This document shows positions 35,047 to 47,800 of a stretch of 64,000 bases of DNA, piece after piece. The stretch lies in the NCBI RefSeq assembly GCF_003597395.2, contig NC_133777.1, positions 9,205,621 to 9,269,620 on the forward strand, written 5' to 3'. The stretch's first letter is position 1. The number at the start of each line of letters is the position of its first letter. The translations under genes and the position numbers were made by a program. Below the pieces are notes generated by a model. It made no database searches. It had not been told where the DNA came from and saw nothing but the letters and a program-made list of their open reading frames with translations. The DNA is from Chelonoidis abingdonii (Eukaryota; Chordata; Testudines; Testudinidae).

Positions 35047-38000
35047 CATGGCAGGCCTGGTAGATGAGCTTGCCTGATTGGGAGTGGGGGGCCCCCCAGC
35101 AGCTGCTGTTGCAATTACTGCATTACCTAGCGCTGGGACCTGGGAGATTTTGGACACCTGGTGATTAACATAAACATTCCCTGGCAGTTCTGGCCTACAA
35201 TAACTAATTGTTATTACCAGTTGTGGTTCCTGGGTGGCCAGACTGTGAAAGGTAACAGCAAAATGTCCCCCTCATACCCTTCAAGCTGGATTTCAGAGGG
35301 GAGGGGGGAGGAGTTTACATACTAAGAAATGACAGATCAGCCTAGGTGTCAGAAATGACTGGGGCTGCACAGGCAGTAGAAGGCCCAGCTGTGACTTTAC
35401 AGGGACAGGCTTTAGCACCATATAAAGCTGACACACGGGGCTGTCCTGGTGGAACTGATGTGAGTGTTATAGTCATGCCCTCCACAGCCTGAGAGTCAGT
35501 TCACCCTGCCTTAGTGTAGTGCCTTGCTGCTATTAGACGCTGGGCCCATCACCCCTGGGCCCTACGCTGGCCATGGAAAGTGGCTACAGCAGCAAGAAAA
35601 GAGTGTGAGAGCAGCTGCAACTGCTCCCAGGCTTGGCAGGAGGGCGTTCTGGAAGGGTCCTTCTCCTTTCCACATCACCATCCCCTACCAGCGAGCAGGT
35701 CACTCCCCCGCTCTGGCATTGGCCCTATTGCACAGGGGAGCTAGTGTTAAACCTTCTCTGGGGAGAGGCTGTTTCCCTGTGAAGTCCCCAGCCAAGGTGA
35801 ACCAATATGACCTCTTGCTTTGGTACAGTACTCACAGGGGTACGACCTGCACTGACCATTTTACAAAATGGAGACATGGCTGCAACCTGCGCAGAGTGGC
35901 TGCTCTTAGGTGGTCTCTTTGGCTGCATGGGCGATACCTTATCCTATGCAGGCCATGGGAGAGAGACGGTGGGGGAAGGCTATCTTTTTTACTAGACCAA
36001 CTACTGCTGGTGAGAGAAAGAGAGACAAACTTTTGAGCTACACAGAACTCTGCTTCAGAGCTGGGAGGGGCACTGCTAACTACAAGATCCAACAGGCAGT
36101 TTTGCGTAAGTACTTACCACCTAGTCTAACCCGTCAAGGAGAAAGGGCCCGTTAACACCCCTGTAGTCCTAAAGGACAAAAATGGGGCAGGAGGTTAGAT
36201 TAGTGGAATAAGCCAGAAATTCTTAGCAGGCAGCCTGTAGCTCATTAGTAAGTGAAGAAGTCAAACCACCCCAACGCCAAGCTAGGGTCACACTTTTGAA
36301 GGCACTGCTTCTTTTGCAGCTGGACTTGACTAAGTGGAAAGGGCAGCTGTCAGATGGCCAGTAGCCAGGTTGCAGGCCCCAGCAGGTTTGTAAATTGAAA
36401 TAAAAGTAGCGCTGAGGGTGACTGAATGTGGATGCCAAATCAGAGGTAGTTTTAAAAAGTGTAGCCAGTGCTGTAACATACAGGCAGAGCTGGGGAGTGC
36501 TCTACAGGTCTGATTGTCTCCCATGCACCATCCCATCTACATACCCTGGCTGCTCAGAGTGCCTGCTGCTGACATGCTGATGGATGTTAAACAATGTCTG
36601 GCCTTGAAAGAGACATTCTCCCCTTTTTGGAAAGTTTTGTTACAGCTTGAACTGCTTATTCCCAAGAGCCCACGCAAGTCACTCAGCTCTCTCCTGCCAA
36701 CAGCAAAACAAGGCGGCTGCTCTACCATGGGGTGAAATGTTTTAATGGCAAGTATATCCTTCCAGGCTGTGTGTGTGGTTTAGCAAGCGTAGAGGGAGAA
36801 CACCCTCCCCTCTTACTCCTGCACTTTGAAGTCAGTGGTAAAACCACAAACTAATCACTGTAAGGTGGAAGTGGGGGGTTAGCCTACCCACCACGCCACA
36901 GGGTTCTGTGCAGCCTCATGGGCAAGGCATCTAACCCCCACTTGCAAGCTCTCCAGGCTGACACAAAACCACAGAAGGCTAGTGTCTGGCTTCTGTGCTG
37001 TGGCATACTCAGAACTGCAGGGCTAGGCCACCTGCACAGCAGTGCCTAGAGATAATTGGAACAGAAGCATGTAACAGCTCAAGGCTCTTGCTGCCTTATT
37101 AACAGTCAAAAGAACTGTGAACATTAGCTTGACTTTACTCCATTGAGCCCTGGAAGCACCCCCCATCCATCCACACTCCATGCCCCTGCCAGCTGAGGGC
37201 TGCAGAGACAAGCAGAAGAACTGCTCTTGAGCCTCCAGGGAATCATGTAGATCCCCGATGCAGCCACGCTTGTCCCAGCCCAGGGAACAAGAGCCTGAGT
37301 TTGCAGCATGACAAAGCAGGCCCAGCTATGGCTTAATTCAGCAGTACCAAAGCAGGCCACACATACTGCTCTCCAGTTTTGCAGGCCGCCCCCCCCAAGG
37401 AGACTAGCATAACTCACCCCACAGGAGAATCGGCCAGCCTCCACCACTGGATGGGAAGCACCAAGCAGTTAAGTCCCCACCTGTCTGCATACTCTGCTAA
37501 ACATTCCTATTGCCTGAGTGCAGTCAGGGGCCCCTGCAGGGCACATGCTCGCTGCCAGCAGCAGAAAGGGGCATCACTACTCCCCCCTTCTTGTTAATAC
37601 TGTACAACTCTACAATGTATATAGTTCTAGTGCAGACCTGTTACAGGCCTGCTATGTGCAAGGCGCTGTTCTTGGTGTGAAAAAAACTGGATCCAATAAA
37701 ACCTTCCTAAGATCCATTCTGGGGGCAGTGGTTTGGAGCCTGCTTAGGCCTTGCTGGGTTCAATGTAACTTTAGAACAAAAAGGGAACAGAGACAGACCC
37801 TCACTTACCTAAATCATCCCCACAAGCTGCCCACGCTTCACTCCATTTCCTGGCCTTCTTGCTCTAAGCACCTGTTACAGGCAGGGAGAGCAGAACAGGG
37901 GGATGGGAACAGCAGGAGGAGTCACAATGCAGTCAGAGCAAAGGGGACACGTAATAGCTGAATGGTAGGACAGGGCAAAGTGCCCCTCAAGGGACTTGCT

Positions 38001-38393
38001 TTGGAGATGGCCCTCTGGATTTTCCAAACCTTGCAGCACAGAGCTCCTTTGGCTGCTGCAGTGAGCTGCAAAGGGAAGCAGGCTGGGCCCCTCCAGCAGA
38101 TGCCCCTCAGGAAAACCCCAATTCACATAAACTAGCCAGCGCCCTTCCCCTGTATCACTGGGTTTGTCTATCTGGGGTGCATGCTGAGTGAGTGAACCGT
38201 TCCTGTCTCATGAGGGTGATGGCACTGGTCTCCCCGGGCGGACCAGGACTCAAGTCCCACTGCAGAAACATTGAGAGGAGTCAGTGGAAACATTTCCTGC
38301 TGCAGGGGCTGAGGGCAGAACAGCCACCCACAAACCACATGGTCAGGCTTGAAGACAGAAACTGTCGGCTCTTGTTATTCCTCCCTTCCGTCA
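35047..38393. other. Tail-to-tail spacer between RADIL and AP5Z1
   Basis: About 3.3 kb of non-coding DNA. A known-looking interspersed repeat lies near 35945-36065 (tttttactagaccaactact, then gagctacacagaactc), and short repeat-like pieces occur near 37620-37700. No gene is supported on either strand. Confidence 0.65.
35945..36065 (+). repeat. Interspersed repeat with gagctacacagaactc motif
   Basis: Recognised from the paired motifs tagaccaactactgctggtg and gagctacacagaactctgct, which recur widely in turtle and crocodilian DNA. I cannot assign its class. Confidence 0.55.
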
Positions 38394-38399
38394 TTTATT
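38394..38399 (-). terminator. AP5Z1: Polyadenylation signal for AP5Z1
   Basis: AATAAA on the minus strand, about 160 bases after the AP5Z1 stop codon and the nearest one downstream. This would give a short 3' UTR. Confidence 0.5.
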
Positions 38400-38554
38400 G
38401 CCCATTTCCAGGAAAGTGCAGCTTGGAGCACAGCCTCATCCCTCCACCTTCCCCATATTCCATTAAGCAGAGTCAGCAGCAGCAGGTTAGTCAAAATACA
38501 GCACAGAGCCAGCCAGGTCTTGTCAGTCAGTGTACACTCAGAAATGCCAACACC

Positions 38555-38825
38555 TCACCCGGGCACGAAGCCAGTCCCCCTTTCTAAAAGCCGGCTGGCC
38601 GTCTTCATGGCAAGAGGCAGACACACGTTAGTGTCTCGGTGAAACCGTGGGCTGGCAACCTCCGCTGATGGTGTCAGTACAAACTGAGCCACACTGGGCA
38701 TTTTCAACAGGTTCATCAGCTCAACGGCCCGGGTCAGGATCTCCTCATTGTCTTCCTCACTGTACACCGAGGCCATGGCAGGGCTCTGAACAAACGCTCT
38801 CATCTTGGACAGGAACAGGGACATC
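38555..38825 (-). CDS. AP5Z1: AP5Z1 exon 17 (last coding exon)
   Basis: Residues 722-811 and TGA. Contains [20 protein letters not shown] and [20 protein letters not shown], the most conserved C-terminal block, and ends GTGFVPG. Acceptor ctgcag. Confidence 0.97.
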
Positions 38826-41800
38826 CTGCAGGAGGGAAGAACACAGCCTTGAACCAGCAGGAGCTTCATGAGAACAGCTTCAGATTCATAGAGCTCCTGC
38901 CTCAAAACCACCACTCTTACATCACTCCCTAGATAGAGCCTACAGGTGAAAGCACCCTCTAGCCAGAACCACAACCCCTCCATCACCAACACTTGCTGGG
39001 TAAAGCTTGGATGGGAACAGCTGAGGGCTTCCTCAACAGTAACAGTGCCACCTCACTCCCTTCGGTGCCTCCTACTGGGAGTGGCTGGGATTACACACTG
39101 CCTACAGTACACTAGTCTCGCTAACCACTACCCAGACACATGCACAAGCTGGCTGCCTAGCTGTACTCTGGGCTCCCCCAATCACACTTTTCTGTTGCTT
39201 TCACAGTTTGCCTTGTTTCAATTCCCGAGTTTTTCATTAAGCTAACAGGAATACAGCAACAAACATTTATTGGTAACCTGGCTGAACTGCACACTTAACC
39301 TTGACCTGCTGCCCTGTTTCACACCTGGGGATCAGATCTTGGCTGCGTGATGCCAGTTTGGTCAGCGTTGTCATGAGAACCGTGATGACACGTGGCGAAT
39401 ACTTGGGGATGCTGGCCGAGGGCCGCAGTTGCGTGATTTCAAACAGCATGGCCTCCAGGGCTTCGAAGAACTTGTTGATCTGCTCCACGGTGCACCTTTT
39501 GTCATATGAGACAGACATGTACTCTCCAATAGCCCAGACCTGCAGCAAGACAGGCAGAGAGGTATACAGGCACCAGGGAGAACAGTCTAAGGATGTGACA
39601 GATGAATTTAGTTTGCACCAGAGGTAGAGAGGACAAGGAGGAAGTTTGTGAAGAAAGTCCCCCAGTAGCCTGCAGAGGAGGCCACAGGTAGGAGATCCTC
39701 TGGATCAGAGGCTGGCAGGCTCCTTACCACATAGGTGAAGATATCCTCTTTGTTCCGGATGTTGCTGACAGTTCCTGAAAACTCCAGAAGCTCCTTGGAC
39801 AGTTCCACTACCAGGGAGGGGTGCAGCTTACACAGAAGCACCAGCTGGGAGCTCAGCACTCTGCCAGGAAGAAGGGAGAGAGTGATAGCTCGGGAACACA
39901 GACACCACTTCCAGACCACTTGTCACCCACAGATCTGAAAGTGCTCAACAGAGGAGGAGAAGCGAGATTCAGTATTTCTGTTATGGCAGCGCCCAGGGCC
40001 TCGAGCAGGATCACGCCCTATTGCACTAGGCAGACTTCAGGTTAGTGACCTGCCCAGCAATACAGACAGAGGGACAGAATTACACTTAATCCCTCCCTAG
40101 CATAAGTCCCAAACCCAGAGTTTGGGCTCAACCAACTGCCTGGCACCCACAGGGATCAGAGCAGGCTGCTCACCAGATTAGGTAACCCCAGTGGCCCACT
40201 AGTAAGGGAGGAACCCACCCCCAGACAGGAGTTTGCACAGTGACTACACGTGTGTGAATGGCAAACAAGTGCCTCCGTGCGGGACAGTGGCTGCAGATGT
40301 GCTGTGATCAGGCTGTGCATGACACCAAAGCCCTGACTGCAGTGGCCAGTGGCTCCAGTCACTGTCATCAGAGGTGGGAGCACCCTGCAGCTGTTTGTCC
40401 AGACGGTTCATCTGCAAGACTCTGGTGTCCAAGTGCCTGTGACCCACATGGTTTTCGTGACCAAAGAGAGGGAGTTGTTGATTTCACTCCAAGCGTGCCA
40501 CCCACAGGGCACCATGTCACTATGCCCTCTGAAGAGAGGCCACGCAGGGATCGTGCCAAGGCTGGTCCCCAGCTACCCTTGGAAAGCCAGACCAGGGCTG
40601 AGGGCTCTGTGCTGTGTACCCTCCTCCTGGCAATTCTATCCACTCTCTCCCCTTCTCAGAGGTGCCCATACTCACCTATGGACATCGGCCTTAAACGCTG
40701 GGATCTCGTAGAGCTGCTCACTCCTCTCCAGCAGCACCAACACCAGCTGGTTTATCAGGGAGCCATCTGCAAACTGGAGATGGAGAAGCATTTCCTTCAG
40801 CACCACAGCCCCCAGTCACTCCAGAGGGGATGCGTGGAGCCTGGCAGCCTGATCCGAGTGACACAAGGTGTTGGGCAGGAGCCTTGCACTTGTCCTGCTG
40901 CTGCCCACACTTGAAGAGGCCTCACCGATCAGCAGCTGCTGCTGGAAGCAGCCTGGCAAGGATTTCAAACAATGCTGAGCTACTGCAGTAAAGGCCCTTT
41001 TCCACAAAAGGAGCCTGCCTAGCCACAGCCTGTTCCTAGAGGTTCAGTCCCCAGAGAAACACCCCCCCCCCCCCAATCCCAGGAATTCCCTTTACCATTT
41101 CCTACACCCACTCTGGGAAATTCAGGGTCCTGGGTATTTTCACCCCCCATTAAGGGCCAGAGCAAAGGGAAGAGGGCACCCTTCTGGAGTGAGCCAGAAC
41201 CCAAGCCAGAGGGAGTTTAACCCTTTAGTTCCCATGGATATTCTTCCCATGACAAAGGGAACATGAGAGACAGCGACACACAGGACGTGAACTCCCCAGT
41301 TAGCTGCCTGCAGGGAGCCCTACCTCTGCCACCACACTGAAGTAGAGCTTCAGTAAGACAGGGATGGTGTCTGCACACTGCACGACCCGGGGACAGCTGG
41401 CCATGGACCCCAGCAGCCGGCGAAGAGGAGCCAACCTGTTGACAACAGACCCCAATATCACCATGAAAGCAGCTTCCTTGAAGAATCCCAGCTTCCCAGC
41501 CCAATCCTCTTCCTCACTACGTCCTTCAGCTTTTGAACACCTTGTAAAACTGAAGAGGAGAGGGAGATGTGTGCCACATTCCAGCTGTGCCTGTACACAG
41601 GAGCCAGTCTGTGATCGTACACACGAGCCATGCACAGCAACCCAAGCTCTTCCTCTGCACAAAGCCCTGACTGCAGTGCTGCTTCCGCCTCCTGGAACCC
41701 ACAGCCCTAAGGCAGCTGTGAGACGGGGAGTCACAGCACCCCCATGCAGCTGAACTGGACGCTGGCTGCAGCTGGCTGACCTCGTACCGCTCAGGGGAGT

Positions 41801-44800
41801 CTCTGGGGGCAGTCTCAATGCGGAGGAGATACTGAAAGGTGCTTCTGTAGAGCGGGTGGCGGAAGGCCTCCAAGCAGCTGGCTGGCTTGGCTGCAGGATC
41901 CCAGGTGGCTCTCTCTGAGATGGGAGCAGAGGCAGATCTAGTGATGGACACACACAACATAAACTGAAGGAATGGGAACACAGCGGCAAATTGGCTAGGT
42001 GACAGTTAGAGGAATGTTAAGGCGGAAGGGCCCCAATAGCTGATCAACCCCCAGAAAAGTCCCAGGTTTCATTCAAATAGTTCCCAACAGCGAAATGGTT
42101 CTCAGGCCTTCAGAACAAGAACAGCAACAGGGTTAAAAGGCAGAAACCTGTGTACAAGAAACGCTGCGTAACAGACGGAGATCTCAGGCAGACTGCACCA
42201 TCCCTCAGCAGCTAGGCATGATGCTACTCTCCCAGCGCTCTCTCCAGCTGACTCAGCAGAATTCCCTGGCAGAGGACAGTGTAATGTCCAGCAAACCCAG
42301 TGCTCCATGATGACCGAAGTCCCCTCTGCCAGCACACAGCTCCAGTGCGAGTCTCCGTTCTAAGCCTCTCCGGAAGTGCTTCTACACTCCGGGGAATCCC
42401 CAGGACATGTATGGGGTAGCGAGCCAGTCATGTTCGTGTTCCCTTCCATTCTCACATGACCCCCCGGGAGAGAATCTGACTTCATGTCTGCCCGAGAAGC
42501 TAATAAGGGCAACAGGGCAGGACATAAGTGGGCCTGGCAGAATTTTTATTTTCTAATCATTGAGATGGATAATATCAATATTTAGTTTTAAGCTCTTTTT
42601 TTAAAAAATTTTTTATCCATTCAAATTTTCACAGTTACAGGAAATTAAGGGGGCTGGTGGTGGCCAGATAATAATTACTTAATGACATGTTGGAGGCTCA
42701 AAAAGTTAAAGCATTATAACCATCAAGACACAAAATATACACAGTAAATATCCTTAAATCAAACTCTAATCAAGGGGCATTTTTCTGACCTTGCCTATCT
42801 GTAAACTTTGATCATCATCAATGGAAATACTTTTTTTTCCCATCGGTTTGTGTATGATGAAATCAACATTTACCAATAAAAATCGAATCCTTCCAAGTCT
42901 AAACGTAAGCCTGGCTAACCGAGACCACCAGGTCTGGCATCCTCTCTCTGCCAGTGGCCAATACCACGTGCTCCAGAGGGATGGACACCTACCAATTGCT
43001 CAGAGATGGACATGGGGGAAAGGGAGGGAAATTCCTTCCTGACCCCTAACAACAGTCAGCCTACTGCTCAGAAGCACAAGACCTGACTGTCCCTATCTTT
43101 GCACATGCAGCAGAACTACAAACGCTATTGGTCAGGTGCTTTCGCAGCCTCATATAAATCCAGCTACGGTAGCTGCTCTGAACTGATGCGGGCGTGGGTG
43201 TTCTTTGGGTGTGGGGCAAATTTCAAGCAATTAGTTCTGGCTCAAAGAGTGGGTCAGAACACTGCCCTGTGTCAACTCCCTCCTAAAGAGCGAGGAGGGG
43301 AAGGTCATGTCACCTCAGCTGGATGTCCAGAGCAGCCGCCAAACATGGCAGGTCAAGCAGCAAGTGAAAGATCTCGATGGCTGTGTCTGCACCAAGCAGA
43401 GCTGGCAGAAGGTCCATGAACTCAGAGATCAAGGCTGGGCTATTCCATGCTAGGAGCTGAAGGGAAAAAACAGGCAGAGACTTTCACAAGCAGCTAGCAG
43501 TAGGGCTGTTTCTCTTCCCCCCAAACCAGGCTGGATTCTCCCACCTCAGAGAAGGCAAAGCATGTCACAGTGGAAGTTACAGGTGTAAAGGGAGAGGAAC
43601 AAAATGCACAGAACTGTGGAGTGCTGGGGCAGGTCAGTTCTGAGACCCCACAGCCAGAGCGAAACATTTAGAAGCGGATGATCCAAGTTTCTCACAAACC
43701 AACACAGCAAGTTTCACCACATGGAGCATTTGCTTCGAAAGGCGCTCAGGCTGGCCCAGCACAGAGCTGGATTGACCCCACAGGATCCAAAAAGGGGGGT
43801 TGCAAGGATGACACAGGAGCTCCCAGAGGCCACCTGCACTGGGGCTGATCTCAGAACTAGCAATTTTGAGTCCCTAAGTCTTAATCCAAGAGAATTAACC
43901 CCTGCCCCAACCAGGCCCGGCTGTCCTGGGTGTCGTCAGACTCCAGTGAAGGAATTAAAGGGTGCTGTGGACAAACTAGGAGCTGCTGCATCCCACAACA
44001 CAGTCGTTCCCCTGGGACAGAGCCCACTGACACTCTTTCTGCTAGTTTGGTTGCCAAGCCCTTACTCCCCTGCCCACCCCCAACTGCTGCATTACGTACT
44101 CAGATGCCTCTGGATCAGAGATGCTACTCACAGCCTTTCAGGCCCTAAATAACCACATAAACATTCCAGAACTAATCCCTCACCACACACATGCTTTTAA
44201 ACTGCTGGTGAGTCCTTCCACTGTCTGTCATACGTGCATGGCAATGGGCCTCAAACTGTGGGGCATGTGGAGAAATGTTGGGGATGGCGCGCACTGGAGC
44301 CTGGCCAGCCCCCACGGGTGTGTGTCCATCACCCAGCCACAGCATTGCTCCAACCCTGCTCCGCCCCAGCTGTAGCTCCACTCCATACTCCTGGGGGAGT
44401 TCTGCGCCAAAAAATTAAAAATTCTGCATACAAATATTTTAAAATTCTGCATATCTTATTTGTTAAAATAACACAATATAATCACACTAGTTTCAATTAT
44501 TTTGGTAATTTATTTAAACTATAGTACAATGGATGGAGAATGGGGGTGGAGAGCACTGGAGGAAATCCCCGAACGCCCTTTGTCTAATAGTAATGTAGCT
44601 AGTATTGACTTCACTTCTAGTTCTGAGTCAATAAATATATGCAGCCATATGCTCAGTGTTACATCAGAGGCAACTGAACAGCAAGTGAGGGCTAGAGACT
44701 CAAACTCACAATTTATGTTGGCTACTGACCAGCTCCAGAAAGGTCAGTAGCAAACAGTTCATGGAGCACATTTTGATAGGAAATTTTTTCAGTCCAAAAA

Positions 44801-47800
44801 TTTAGACCAGTTCTAATCACTCAAGCACCATAAGCATTTATAAGGTCATACTGTCCTTTATAATAAGGCTCCTTTACACCACTCTGGCAATGTAAAAGAG
44901 CCTTAAAATTTTTACACCTGTTTTAGAATCTTGGGGGAATTCACTAAGAACAATGGGAACAATTCACTAAGCAGGCAGGCTGCTACATGCTGCTCTGCCT
45001 GAGGGACAGAGTCTGCCCCACTTATCTCCACAGAAACATCCCAAAGCCCTGCCCCTCTATGTCGAGCATTCCGCAATAGTGAGTGAGAGAGACAGTCTCT
45101 CTTTCAGGCATGACTGCCCCGCCTCAGTAGTGATTTACATCTCTACCAGCTACTCTGAGCACCCAAACCAACCTGCCTACACTGCTGGGGAGGGGTGCAT
45201 GACCGCTCTTGCAGCTTCCCTTTGTTTCCCTAGCAGAAGTAATTTTTCTGCAGGGAAGCAAAGAAATCTGCAGGGGCCACAAATTCTGTGCATATTAAGT
45301 GAGGCAGAATTCCTCCAGCAGTTACTCCACCCCTAGCTCAGCTCTGGCCCCAGCTGCAGCTTCACTCTACCCCCAGCTCAGCTCTTGCCCCAGCCCCGCT
45401 CCACCTCCAGCCGCAGCTCCACTCCACCCCCTATTCCGCCCCAGGCGAGCTCCACTTCTAGTCCTGGCTCCTCCCCCATCCCCAGCTCCTCTGCTGAGCC
45501 AACTGTGCAGCCATAGAGATGGGGCAGAGACAGATTCCATTACTGGTAAGGGGGAGTGCGACAGGAAAAGTTTCGGCACCACTGTTGTACAGCCACCGCC
45601 CTGAGCATGAGGGGCTTCCATTCCAAGGACACATGTGAAGAGCAGTGCTCGAACCAGCCCCCAGCCTCCATACCTTGAAGAGGTTTGGGAAGATCCGTCT
45701 GAAGATGCTGAGGTTCTCTGTGAAGAATTGGATGTTGTCCCTGCAGAATTGGATAAACTCAAAGGCCAGCATTGGGCTGTGGAAGAGTTGAGCAGGAATC
45801 CTGGTGAACAAGTGCTTGTAAACTGCCTCTGAATCCACCGCTGCTGTCTCACCTGGGAAAGAAGGCCCACTCAGGAGCTCAGCCCACGCAGCAGCCGCCC
45901 TTCCAGGGCTGGAGATTTTACAGAGTGGCTTTTGTAACATCAAGGCCAAAAGCAATAGGAGGTGGCGGCATGGTCAAAGCTAGAGAGTTTTAGGAAGCCG
46001 CTGAGAGGAAGAGTATTTCTGTGCCTACTGATCTAATCCTGCCTCTCAAACAGAGGCCTGAATGAGTGCACAGGTACCGCAGAGATTCCCAAAGCTTATG
46101 GAGGCTGGGGGGAGTGGGGGCGCGACAGAAACAATATCTCAACCCCCAGCAACACCTGTCTGAGCAGCTCTAAAGAGGAGAACACATGTGCACTGTCAGC
46201 TTACTGTGGTTCAGGAAGAACTGAGCAATGGGCAGCAATGCCCTGGCACAAGCAAGGTCCCCACTGATTCTGCCATGCAAGATCTTCAGGCAGGAGAGCG
46301 TCCGGTACACATAGGAGGAGTCCTGCCTGCAGATAATATCCATGATAGTGACAGCCTCGATGAGACACTGCACGAGGAAGTACAGCAGATCAGAACTGTG
46401 CAAACAAATCCTCCCCCACAACCCTCACCCCTGCTCCTTGTGTACTTACAGCTTTTTGCAGGTCCCCATCTGGTTTCTTCAGGGCCCCTGACAGATAAAC
46501 AAACCAAACTCAGTCCCCTGGTCCATGCTGGGTATTTGCCATTGTTAAACTGGGCAATGCTGCTGGTGTTGGCATGGGCTCTACTGGGAATGGCTTAATA
46601 CTGGCAAGTCCATTATTAGATCAGTGGAAGTCTCCCTTCAGCCTTCAAAACCAATGTGATGAACTGAGCCCTCTTGGACCTCCCCGAAACACAGAGTATC
46701 CTTATTAAACACACAGCAGCCCTCTACAGGAGGCGTGGAAGAGACAGCCCAGAATTAAGGATGGTGGGGAAGAGCTGTGGACCCTCCTAACTCAGGTAGT
46801 TCTGAGCAGTTACAGTCAAGAGAACCCACACCCCAGTGTCTACAGTTTCCAAAACCCAAATCAACAGCACGAGGTAGAACGCATATTCTGGCAATAGAAC
46901 CAGGTGATGTTTGAGAGCTAGCAAGCAACTTCTCCCATCCTCAGCTAATCCCTCTAGGGAGTCTCAGCTCAGATCCCTTCCTCTGCTTCCCCAGACACTA
47001 GGGAGTCAATTAGTGACTCCAAGCCAGAGCCATGGCCTAGCAGGCAGCTTGAATAGAGTCTTGGGCCTAGTCTCAGACCAGTGGGGAGACTGTGACCTTG
47101 GCCCAGCAGGAGACTGAACAAGGCGATTGTTAAGAATGACCCTGAGGGGCTCTGATGAGAGTCCTACATACTCAGACCACAACTCACGCCGGTTGCTTTG
47201 CTCGATAAGCCGCTGGCAGTACTCAAAAGCCTTCTCTCTTAGACGCTCCTTCGGGGGAAGCAGGCGACTGGAGGTGGAGGTAGCAGAGACCATGGACATG
47301 ATAGACCCATCTACCTCTGATTTGTCATCTACAGAAAAGAGATCAGCACAGATCACACACTGCATGGTACTGTTCGAGAGTTTTACCTATGAACGAGGCT
47401 CTACAAACTGTCCAGCTCACCATGGGGGAAGAGATGATACAATGGAAAACACACCTGTATTCACACCCTACACACTGTGGTAATCATCTTTGTACAAAGC
47501 ATGCCTTGTAAGGGATTGTTTGAAAACTCATAATTTGCTGATCAGTATTGTCCTGGTAAAACATGTGTGGCAACATTGTTTGTGAAAGTATAAGATTCTC
47601 CTGTTGATGTTGTCAGCACGTGTTCTGAACCCCACAGTCCTGCCCAGACATAAGTCAGATCTGTCCTACGCAAAGGAAGGAACGTGTGCATGCCTTAATT
47701 TGCATTTAAACAGCAGAGTCAGCAAGCAGAGAGGAAAAACAACGGAAGTTTAAACAGGGGCATTTTTGACTGTTATGCCTCATTACTTATATTCACTTAA

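Larger units (their letters stand above)
43457..45673 (-). other. AP5Z1: AP5Z1 intron 10, 2.2 kb, with nested transposons
   Basis: Largely occupied by a hAT-like element (44242-45584) into which a second TIR element (44388-45322) has inserted. Other sequence (43457-44241) shows no feature. Confidence 0.7.

Noticed and set aside
37690..37705. AATAAA on the plus strand as the RADIL polyA site
   Set aside because: It lies over 3 kb past the stop, beyond an earlier AATAAA cluster and in spacer repeats.
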